This document shows, piece after piece, positions 1 to 6,056 of a stretch of DNA of 12,686 bases. Position 1 is the first letter of the stretch; each line of letters opens with the position of its first letter. This DNA is from JBIKLM01 sp044375105 (GTDB lineage: Bacteria > Planctomycetota > UBA1135 > GCA-002686595): contig JBILNK010000127.1 in NCBI GenBank assembly GCA_044375105.1, positions 1 through 12,686 of the forward strand, read 5' to 3'. The notes beneath the pieces are model-generated. The model was not told where the DNA came from. It ran no database searches and worked only from the letters and a program-made list of their open reading frames with translations. Position numbers and translations under genes: made by a program.

Positions 1-106
1 CGCCAGCGCCGTGCTGTGCGCTTCGATCCTGCACGACGGGCTCGCGAGCCTTTCCGACCTCAAACGCCAGCTGGCCGAAGCTGGACTGCCGATCCGCCCA
101 TGCTGA
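1..106 (+). CDS. hisF: HisF (imidazole glycerol-phosphate synthase cyclase subunit), C-terminal fragment
   Basis: Only the last 34 codons are inside the window, read from base 2 to the TGA at 104-106. The visible residues ASAVLCASILHDG, then LKRQLAEAGLPIR, match the usual HisF C-terminus, where the last beta/alpha unit reads like 'ADAxLAASIFHFG' followed by a helix ending 'GIPVR'. HisF takes ammonia from HisH and converts PRFAR to imidazole glycerol phosphate and AICAR in the cytoplasm. The stop overlaps the start of the next gene (ATG at 100) by seven bases, which fits an operon with coupled translation. HisA has a related barrel, but a complete HisA follows directly, so HisF is the better name. 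Confidence 0.8.
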   Translation, partial: ASAVLCASILHDGLASLSDLKRQLAEAGLPIRPC

Positions 107-1371
107 TCCCTTCCTTGGACATCGAACGCGGCCAGGCCGTGCAACTGATCGGCGGCCGCGAGCTCTGCATCGAAGCCGGCGATCCCTTCGCGGTGGCCGA
201 GCGCTTCGCGCCCGTGGGCGAGCTGGCCGTGGTGGACCTGGACGCCGCCCGGGGCCGCGGCAGCCACGCCGAGCTGATCCGCGCCCTGGTGGCGCGCCAG
301 CCCTGCCGCGTGGGCGGGATCCGCGACTACGAGACCGCCGTGGCCTGGCTCGATGCCGGTGCCGCGCGCGTGGTGATCGGCACCGCGGCCCGTCCCGAGC
401 TGCTGCGGCGCCTGCCGAAGGAGCGCTTGATCGCGGCCCTCGACATCGAACACGGCCAGGTCATGACCCACGGCTGGCAGCAGGGCAGCGGGCGCTCGGC
501 GCTGGCGGCCATGGCCGAGCTGCGCGGCCTGGTCGGCGGCTTCCTGGTGACCTTCATCGAGCGGGAAGGGCGCTGCCAGGGGACCGACCTCGAGGCGGTG
601 CCCGCGCTGGTCGCAGCCGCCGGCGAGGCGCGCCTCACGATCGCCGGCGGGGTCACCAGCGCCGCCGAGATCGCCGCCCTCGATCGCCTGGGGGCCGATG
701 CCCAGGTCGGCATGGCGCTCTACGACGGGCGCCTGCCCCTGGCGGAGGCTTTCGCAGCGCCGCTCTCCAGCGACCGGGCCGATGGCCTCTGGCCGACGCT
801 GGTGGTCGACGCCCGCGGCACGGCCCTGGGGCTCGTGTACTCAAACCTCGAAAGCCTGAGCGCGGCCCTGGCCGAGCGGCGCGGGATCTATTGGTCGCGG
901 GGCCGCGGTTTGTGGAGGAAGGGCGAGAGCTCGGGCAACGTCCAGCGCCTGCTGCGGGTCGAGCTCGATTGCGATCGGGACTGCCTGCGCTTCGTCGTCG
1001 AGCAGCAGGGCGCGGGCTTCTGCCACCTGGGCACGGCCAGCTGCTTCGGATCCGGCGGCGAGAGGGGCCTGGCCGGCCTCGAGCGGCGGCTGCGCGCGCG
1101 CCTCGACGGCCCCGGCGAGCCCGGGTCCTACACCCAGCGCGTGCTCTCCGAGCCCGGCTGGCTGCCGGCCAAGCTGGGCGAAGAGGCCCGCGAACTGGCC
1201 GAGGCCCGCGGTCCCGCCGCCGCGGCCCAGGAGGCTGCGGATCTGTTCTATTTCGGTTTGCTGGCAGCCCTGCGGGAAGGGGCCAGCTTGGCCGAAATCG
1301 AAGCGGAACTCGATCGGCGCGCCCTGCGCCTCACCCGCCGGCCTGGTCTGCCCAAGGAGGTGCGACTTTGA
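100..1371 (+). CDS. hisA-hisIE: Trifunctional HisA-HisI-HisE fusion protein (ProFAR isomerase / PRA-CH / PRA-PH)
   Basis: A 423-residue protein with three histidine-pathway domains in one frame. Residues about 1-225 are a HisA barrel: start IPSLDIERGQAVQL with the catalytic Asp7, VDLDAARG, GGIRDYETA, ALDIEHGQVMTHGW with the second catalytic Asp, and the phosphate loop GGVTSAAEI. Residues about 230-315 are HisI (phosphoribosyl-AMP cyclohydrolase), with WSRGRGLWRKGESSGNVQR, the metal motif DCDRDC and the FCHLGTASC cysteines. Residues about 325-423 are HisE (phosphoribosyl-ATP pyrophosphatase), with GSYTQRVL, KLGEEARELAEA and QEAADLFYF. It would therefore carry out three consecutive reactions from PR-ATP to PRFAR. 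HisIE fusions are common; HisA joined in front is unusual. The ATG at 100 was chosen because the HisA fold begins there and it overlaps the hisF stop; the open frame extends upstream to 16 but that part is hisF out of frame. The stop overlaps hisD by four bases. Confidence 0.9.
   Translation: MLIPSLDIERGQAVQLIGGRELCIEAGDPFAVAERFAPVGELAVVDLDAARGRGSHAELIRALVARQPCRVGGIRDYETAVAWLDAGAARVVIGTAARPELLRRLPKERLIAALDIEHGQVMTHGWQQGSGRSALAAMAELRGLVGGFLVTFIEREGRCQGTDLEAVPALVAAAGEARLTIAGGVTSAAEIAALDRLGADAQVGMALYDGRLPLAEAFAAPLSSDRADGLWPTLVVDARGTALGLVYSNLESLSAALAERRGIYWSRGRGLWRKGESSGNVQRLLRVELDCDRDCLRFVVEQQGAGFCHLGTASCFGSGGERGLAGLERRLRARLDGPGEPGSYTQRVLSEPGWLPAKLGEEARELAEARGPAAAAQEAADLFYFGLLAALREGASLAEIEAELDRRALRLTRRPGLPKEVRL
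1354..1360 (+). promoter_or_regulatory. Shine-Dalgarno site fixing the TTG start of hisD
   Basis: AAGGAGG lies seven bases before the TTG at 1368, inside the last codons of the HisA-HisI-HisE gene. It is one of only two good ribosome binding sites in the window. It supports the TTG start, and hence a long N-terminal extension on HisD. Confidence 0.75.
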
Positions 1372-3116
1372 AGCCTGAATTCGAACCGGGCGCGCAACAG
1401 GCGAACGAGCCGCGCGTGGGCCCCGACGGCGCCGCCGCAGCCGAAGCCCTGCGCGAGACGCCGCTCCCTGCGGTTCCCGTGGCTCCCCTGCCTCCCCTGG
1501 CCGAGCGATCGGCTGGCCTGCCGTCGCCAGGTCTGCGCTCCGCTCGCGATCCGTCTTCGGATCGATCGCCGCTAGGCCGGGCGCCCGACAGCGGATCGCC
1601 CCAGGGGGCGCCGTCCCGCGGCGCACCATCCGCCGGTGTGCTGCCCGCCGGTGGGCAGGCCGCCGTGTCGGCTCCATTTCCCGATCTTCCGCGGCCCGTG
1701 GCCTCGTCCAGGGCATCGAGTGCTCTGGCCGGCCAGTTGCTGCCCGAGCGGAGCGCCGAGGAGCTGCTCGCCCGCACGCCGAGCGGCATCGACGCCGCGA
1801 CGGAAGCCCGCGCTGGGGCGCTGATCGAGCAGATCCGCCTGCGCGGCCTGGCCGGCCTGCGCGAGAGCGCGGAGGGCCTAGGCGACCTCGAGCCCGGGGC
1901 GCCCCTGTTCCTGGAGCGGCCGCAGCTCGAGGCGGCCCTGGCGGACCTGCCCGCCGGCGAGCGCGGTCTGCTCGAGCGCACGGCTGAGCGCATCCGCGCT
2001 TTCGCGCAGGCCCAGCTCGCTTGCCTGCGGCCCCTCGACGTACCCGTGCTCGGCGGCCGCGCGGGGCACCGCTTGGTGCCGCTCGAGAGCGCCGGCTGCT
2101 ACGCGCCCGGCGGCCGCTACCCGCTGCCTTCCAGCGTGCTGATGACGGCCTTGGTGGCCAGGACCGCCGGGGTCGAGCGCGTGGTCGTCGCGTCGCCCCG
2201 TCCTTCGGCCTTGGTCCAGGCTGCGGCGGCCGTGGCGGGCGCGGATCGCCTCCTGGCGGTCGGCGGGGCCCAGGCCATCGCGGCCCTGGCCCTGGGGGTC
2301 GAAGGGTTCGAGCCGGTGGACTTCATCGCCGGGCCGGGCAATCGCTATGTGACCGCCGCCAAGCGCCAGCTGTTCGGCCGCGTGGGCATCGACAGCCTGG
2401 CGGGCCCGAGCGAGCTCCTGGTGATCGCCGATGGCAGCGTGACGCCGCGCCGCATCGCCTTGGACCTGCTGGCCCAGGCCGAGCACGATCCCGACGCGTG
2501 GCCGGTGCTGATCGCTCTGCCGGGCTGTTCGCTCGATGCGGTGCGCGCCGAACTCGAGACCGAGCTGGCCGCGGCGCGCCGCTTGGGCGCGCGCTCCGCC
2601 GCCTGCGCGGACATCGCCGCGCGCTCCCTCGGCGCGGGGGCCGCCCTCGAGGTCGCGGACGCCGCTCAAGCGGCCCGCCTGGCCGACCGCCTAGCGTGCG
2701 AGCACCTGGCCCTGTTCGTGGCCGATCCGGGCGCGCTGGCCGGCCAGATCCGCCACGCCGGCGCCCTGTTCCTGGGCCCCCAAAGCAGCGAAGTCTTCGG
2801 CGATTACGGCCTCGGCCCGAACCACGTGCTGCCCACCGGCCGCGGCGCGCGCCAGCGCGGCGGCCTGTCCGTGTTCGACTTCCTGCGCATCCAGACCTTC
2901 CTCGACCTGACGCCCCCCGCGCCCAGCCGCTCAACCGACCCCGCCGCCGGCCCGGCCCTCGATCCCCGACCCGACGCGGCACCCAGGGACGCCGCCCCGG
3001 CCGACTTGGATCCAGCCAACCCAGCCCTCGCCTCCGCCGCCCTGGCCGACGCCGCGCAACTGGCCGACCTGGAAGGCCTGCACTTCCACGCCGCAGCCGC
3101 CCGCGCCCGACTCTGA
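1368..3116 (+). CDS. hisD: Histidinol dehydrogenase with long N-terminal extension and C-terminal insertion
   Basis: HisD performs the last two steps, oxidising L-histidinol to L-histidine with NAD+ and a Zn2+ ion. Conserved elements are ESAGCYAPGGRYPLPSSVLM, VGGAQAIAALA, IAGPGNRYVTAAKRQLFG, AGPSELLVIAD, AQAEHD, ACEHLALF and GDYGLGPNHVLPT. Zn ligands correspond to Gln370, His373, Asp479 and His574, and the catalytic pair to Glu445-His446. The protein is 582 residues, against about 430 in the family. Roughly the first 120 residues are a Pro/Ala/Ser/Arg-rich, probably disordered extension. About 36-40 extra residues, rich in Pro, Asp and Ala, sit between TFLDL (ending near 514) and the final helix LADLEGLHFH. 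The TTG start overlaps the upstream TGA (TTGA, 1368-1371) and follows a strong Shine-Dalgarno. No in-frame ATG occurs before the catalytic domain, so a shorter start would have to be GTG or similar. The core assignment is firm; the start less so. Confidence 0.92.
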   Translation: MKPEFEPGAQQANEPRVGPDGAAAAEALRETPLPAVPVAPLPPLAERSAGLPSPGLRSARDPSSDRSPLGRAPDSGSPQGAPSRGAPSAGVLPAGGQAAVSAPFPDLPRPVASSRASSALAGQLLPERSAEELLARTPSGIDAATEARAGALIEQIRLRGLAGLRESAEGLGDLEPGAPLFLERPQLEAALADLPAGERGLLERTAERIRAFAQAQLACLRPLDVPVLGGRAGHRLVPLESAGCYAPGGRYPLPSSVLMTALVARTAGVERVVVASPRPSALVQAAAAVAGADRLLAVGGAQAIAALALGVEGFEPVDFIAGPGNRYVTAAKRQLFGRVGIDSLAGPSELLVIADGSVTPRRIALDLLAQAEHDPDAWPVLIALPGCSLDAVRAELETELAAARRLGARSAACADIAARSLGAGAALEVADAAQAARLADRLACEHLALFVADPGALAGQIRHAGALFLGPQSSEVFGDYGLGPNHVLPTGRGARQRGGLSVFDFLRIQTFLDLTPPAPSRSTDPAAGPALDPRPDAAPRDAAPADLDPANPALASAALADAAQLADLEGLHFHAAAARARL

Positions 3117-3129
3117 CCTCGGGCGCGGG

Positions 3130-3143
3130 GCGGCTCCGGCCGC
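3130..3143. terminator. Short hairpin between convergent hisD and peroxidase genes
   Basis: GCGGC and GCCGC form a perfect 5-bp stem with a TCCG loop in the 29-base gap between two convergent stop codons. There is no T-run on either side, so it is a weak candidate for a bidirectional terminator. Confidence 0.25.
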
Positions 3144-3145
3144 GA

Positions 3146-4798
3146 TCACTGCAACGGGAAGCGCAAACCGGGGGTGGCGCTCCATTGCCCTGCAGCTCCG
3201 CTGTCGAGCACGACCCACTGGGCCACCACTTGGATCCCGGAGAGCGCAGGGTTGCTCGGCAGGGGCAGTTGGGCGGTCCCGTGACCAAAGCCGGTGGGTC
3301 CAGGGCTCGTCGCCAGGGCAACGAGCTGCAGCAGGCTCGAGGGATCCACGGCCAGCGGGGCCGCCCCGAGCCTCAGGCCGCCCGGCGCCTGTCCGAGGGA
3401 GATGCCGAGGAAGGCGGCGGCCTGCGGCAAGGCTTCGCGCAGACCCAGCTTGAAGTCGGGGCTCCCCAGGGCTGCGGGGGGCGGCGAGATCCAGCGCGGT
3501 GTGACCCCTGCGGTCCCGGGATGGCCGCTGCCGATCAGGCTCTGTTCGCTGGCCTTGCGTTCGCTGGCCAAGGTGGGGCGGTCGAACGGGAACAGCTCGT
3601 CGCGGACCCGCGGATCCGTGAGCCCGTTGCGCAGGAAGTCGGCCAGCTCATCGCGCAGCTGGGGCGGCACGTTGATCGCAGGCACGGCCGGATCCTGGTT
3701 CTCCGGGAACTGTTGGAAGCCCGGACCTCCCACGTAGAAGCCGATGACCTGCTCGAGGGTCGCGAACTGGCCGGTGTGCATGAAGCGCGGCTTGAGGCCC
3801 ACATTGCGCAGGGTGGGCACCTTGAAGCGACCTCGATCGCCGAACAGGCCGGTCACCTCCAGGCGACCCGGGTCCTCTTGCCAGGGGCGCAAGCCCACGT
3901 TGCGGAAGGTGTGATTGCTGAACAGCGGCCCGGCGTGACACACATTGCAGGTGGTGGCATTGAAGGCCTGGAGTCCCTGGGCCTGGGACGGCGTCAATGC
4001 TCCAGGCTGACCGGCGACGAAGGCGTCGAAGGGCGTTAGGTTGGGCACCAGCGTGCGCTGGTAGGTGGCCAAGGCGAAGGCAACCCGTTGGGCGCTGATC
4101 GCCGGATCTCCGAAGGCCGCCTGGAACAGATCCGCATAGCCGCCGGCTCCGGCGAGGCCCGCGGCCAGGTCCGGGGGCAGGTCGCTGGCCAAGGCCAGGG
4201 GGCGCACGACAGCGAGCTTGGCCAGGACCTCGGTCAGGCCGCGCTGGTCGTGGGCCATTTCGATCGAGTTGGTCAGGGGGGCCAGGGCCTGGTTTTCCAG
4301 GGCGCCGCCGACCGGGATCAGGGCCTGGCCTCCGGCGGGATCGCTGAAGCTGCCGCGCGCGCGGCCATCCCAGAACAGCTCCGGGGCGTAGGCCGCTGCG
4401 ATCATGGTCGGTGAGGCGCGGCTCGTGACCTGTGGTTCCAGGCCGAACACCAGGTGGGGCAGGTAGCGGTTCTGGCCGTCGGCGCGCACCACCCCGGGGC
4501 TTCCGCGGACGTCGTCGGGCGGGCCGGGCAGATTGCCTGGGTCGATGCCGAGCCTGGGATCGCTGCCCCCGGCGGAAATCACGTGGCAGGTGGCGCAGGC
4601 CACCGTGTCGTCGCTGGAGAGCTGCTCCTCGAAGAACAGGGCCTTGCCGAGCAGACGCTTGGCTTCGGTGAGCGGGTTTTGGGGCGGGACCGGCGGCGGC
4701 TGCAGCGGGGGCGGAGGCGGCGGGCCGATCTGGGCCAGGGCGGGGATCGGCGTGGCCACGGCTAGGGCCAGCACAGGGAGCCAGGGGAGCTTCGGCAT
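3146..4798 (-). CDS. Exported di-haem cytochrome-c peroxidase (CcpA/MauG family) with planctomycete-type C-terminal domain
   Basis: A 550-residue protein that probably reduces H2O2 with electrons from a small c-type cytochrome, outside the cytoplasmic membrane. Residues 1-23 are a signal peptide ending PALAQ, followed by a proline-rich linker. Two c-haem motifs are visible: CATCH at 68-72 and CNVCH at 284-288. Family signatures include ALFFEEQLSSDDTVACATCH, PTMIAAAYAPELFWDGRA, FALATYQRTL and VPTLRNVGLKPRFMHTG. The peroxidase part ends near 405. Residues about 447-550 form an extra C-terminal domain ending LPLPSNPALSGIQVV, which also occurs at the end of the secreted protein at 6057-8441. The ATG at 4798 is preferred because the signal peptide starts there; an in-frame GTG at 4867 would add a Pro/Arg-rich stretch and lies in a palindrome. 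No Shine-Dalgarno is evident. It is divergent from the exchanger gene. A MauG-like oxidative role cannot be excluded. Confidence 0.88.
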   Translation of the reverse strand: MPKLPWLPVLALAVATPIPALAQIGPPPPPPLQPPPVPPQNPLTEAKRLLGKALFFEEQLSSDDTVACATCHVISAGGSDPRLGIDPGNLPGPPDDVRGSPGVVRADGQNRYLPHLVFGLEPQVTSRASPTMIAAAYAPELFWDGRARGSFSDPAGGQALIPVGGALENQALAPLTNSIEMAHDQRGLTEVLAKLAVVRPLALASDLPPDLAAGLAGAGGYADLFQAAFGDPAISAQRVAFALATYQRTLVPNLTPFDAFVAGQPGALTPSQAQGLQAFNATTCNVCHAGPLFSNHTFRNVGLRPWQEDPGRLEVTGLFGDRGRFKVPTLRNVGLKPRFMHTGQFATLEQVIGFYVGGPGFQQFPENQDPAVPAINVPPQLRDELADFLRNGLTDPRVRDELFPFDRPTLASERKASEQSLIGSGHPGTAGVTPRWISPPPAALGSPDFKLGLREALPQAAAFLGISLGQAPGGLRLGAAPLAVDPSSLLQLVALATSPGPTGFGHGTAQLPLPSNPALSGIQVVAQWVVLDSGAAGQWSATPGLRFPLQ

Positions 4799-4851
4799 GT
4801 CCGGCGGTCGGGTTGGGGGCCGAGGGGGGCGCGGTTGCGCGGCTCCCCGGG

Positions 4852-4867
4852 GTGATCCAGGGATCAC
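4852..4867. promoter_or_regulatory. Perfect 16-bp palindrome in the divergent intergenic region, candidate operator
   Basis: GTGATCC and GGATCAC are exact inverted repeats separated by AG. The site lies 54 bases upstream of the peroxidase ATG (4798) and about 130 bases upstream of the exchanger start, within a 200-base non-coding stretch (4799-4998). A dimeric regulator could bind here, or it could form a 5' UTR hairpin of the peroxidase mRNA. No convincing -35/-10 pair was found beside it. Confidence 0.4.
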
Positions 4868-4998
4868 GGGGGCTTGGAACCGCCGAAGACCGCCAAGGTT
4901 TCGGAGACTTCGTCAGGGGAACTCAGGGGCCGGTTGCTACCCGCGAACGGCGGCGTTAAGGGGGGCATCCGCAACGCTGTCCCCGCTTGCCCGACCCC

Positions 4999-5973
4999 AT
5001 GCCGGACCCCACCGCCCTGACCATGTTTCCGCTCCTGGCCCTGCTGGTTGGCGCCCTGCTGGTGCTGATCCTGGGGGCCAAGCTGTTCACTCAGGCCGCG
5101 GAACGGGTCGGGCTCGCCCTGGGGCTGTCGCCGTTCGCCGTGGGCGTGTTCATCGTGGCCGTGGGCACGTCCCTGCCCGAGCTGGTGTCGTCGGTGCTCG
5201 CCGCGAGCCGCGGGCAGTCGGGCATGGTGGCGGGCAACGTGCTGGGCGCCAACACCTCGAACCTGCTGTTCATCCTGGGGCTCGTGGCCGCCAGCTCGAA
5301 GCGCGGCATCCGCCTGGGCGAGCAGTACATCGCCATCGACCTGAACTTCATGCTGGGCTCGGCGCTGACCTTGGCCCTGGTGATGTTCGACGGCCAGGTG
5401 GGTCGGCTGGAGGGCCTGGCCTTGCTGGGAGGCTACGGGGCCTATGTGGGCTATCTGCTGACCGAGGGGCGCAGTTCGACGGCCGAAGCCACCTTCGAGG
5501 CATCCCAGCCCGCCGCGAAACCGCGGTTGGCGGCCAAGGATTTCTTGATCCTCCTGGGAGCCGGTGCGCTGATCTTCGTCGGCGCCAACACGACCCTGGA
5601 CGCGCTGATCGTGCTGGCCGGTCGGATCGGCATCTCGCCGGCGATCGCCTCGCTGACGATCCTGAGCCTGGGCACCACCCTGCCCGAGTTGGCGGTCAGC
5701 ATCGCCGCAGCCCGCGCCGGCCAGGCCGAGATGGCCGTGGGCAACATCCTGGGCTCGTGCATCTTCAACGCCTTCGTCGTGCTGGGGGCCGCCGCGAACG
5801 TGGGCCGCATCGAAGCCCCCGCGGAGATCCTGCGCCTGCCGCTGCCGGCCTGCGTCGCCGCCGCCCTGCTGTTCTACCTGCTGACCCACGACAAACGCGT
5901 CTCGCGCTGGGAGGGCTGCCTGTTCGCCCTGCTCTACGTGCTCCTGATCGCCGAACTGACCGGCCTGGCCTGA
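4999..5973 (+). CDS. CaCA-family sodium/calcium (cation/Ca2+) exchanger, YrbG type
   Basis: An inner-membrane antiporter of about 324 residues that exchanges Ca2+ for Na+ or H+ by family knowledge. It has two inverted alpha repeats. The first reads VGTSLPELVSSVLAASRG then AGNVLGANTSN (residues about 55-90). The second reads LGTTLPELAVSIAAARAG then VGNILGSCIFN (about 224-258). Both contain the conserved GTxLPE and GNxxGxxxxN elements with the ion-binding acidic residue. About ten hydrophobic segments surround a short polar middle loop (about 157-180). The length is normal for bacterial YrbG-like proteins. The start is uncertain: ATG at 4999 is taken, but TTG at 4987 and ATG at 5023 are in frame and none has a Shine-Dalgarno. 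It is a single gene flanked by a divergent peroxidase and a strong terminator. Confidence 0.88.
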   Translation: MPDPTALTMFPLLALLVGALLVLILGAKLFTQAAERVGLALGLSPFAVGVFIVAVGTSLPELVSSVLAASRGQSGMVAGNVLGANTSNLLFILGLVAASSKRGIRLGEQYIAIDLNFMLGSALTLALVMFDGQVGRLEGLALLGGYGAYVGYLLTEGRSSTAEATFEASQPAAKPRLAAKDFLILLGAGALIFVGANTTLDALIVLAGRIGISPAIASLTILSLGTTLPELAVSIAAARAGQAEMAVGNILGSCIFNAFVVLGAAANVGRIEAPAEILRLPLPACVAAALLFYLLTHDKRVSRWEGCLFALLYVLLIAELTGLA

Positions 5974-5991
5974 GGCCGCCGGATGGCGGCC
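5974..5991 (+). terminator. GC-rich hairpin immediately after the exchanger stop codon
   Basis: GGCCGCC and GGCGGCC form a perfect 7-bp stem with a GGAT loop, starting on the base after the TGA. It has no T-run. It may stall or protect the 3' end of the transcript ahead of the stronger hairpin at 6019-6041. Confidence 0.4.
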
Positions 5992-6018
5992 CACAGGCAC
6001 GCGGGGAGGCTGGTCCAA

Positions 6019-6050
6019 CGACCCGGGCAGAGCCCGGGTCGGTCTTTCTC
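6019..6050 (+). terminator. Rho-independent-type terminator between convergent exchanger and secreted-protein genes
   Basis: A perfect 10-bp stem (left arm CGACCCGGGC at 6019-6028, right arm GCCCGGGTCG at 6032-6041) has a three-base AGA loop and is followed by GTCTTTCTC, a T-rich stretch. It serves the plus-strand exchanger gene. The symmetric stem could also block minus-strand transcription from 6057, although no T-run follows it in that direction. Confidence 0.7.
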
Positions 6051-6056
6051 CGCCGG

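Noticed and set aside
841..1716. A 291-residue minus-strand frame opposite the HisA-HisI-HisE gene and start of hisD
   Set aside because: It is antisense to strongly conserved enzyme domains, with no motif or initiation signal of its own.
2021..4039. A 672-residue plus-strand frame over hisD and the peroxidase
   Set aside because: It is the +1 shadow of hisD continued antisense through the peroxidase gene; no conserved domain.
4934..4962. Promoter TTGCTA-N17-TAAGGG for the exchanger
   Set aside because: The spacing is right but the -10 matches the consensus at only two positions, so it is not better than chance.
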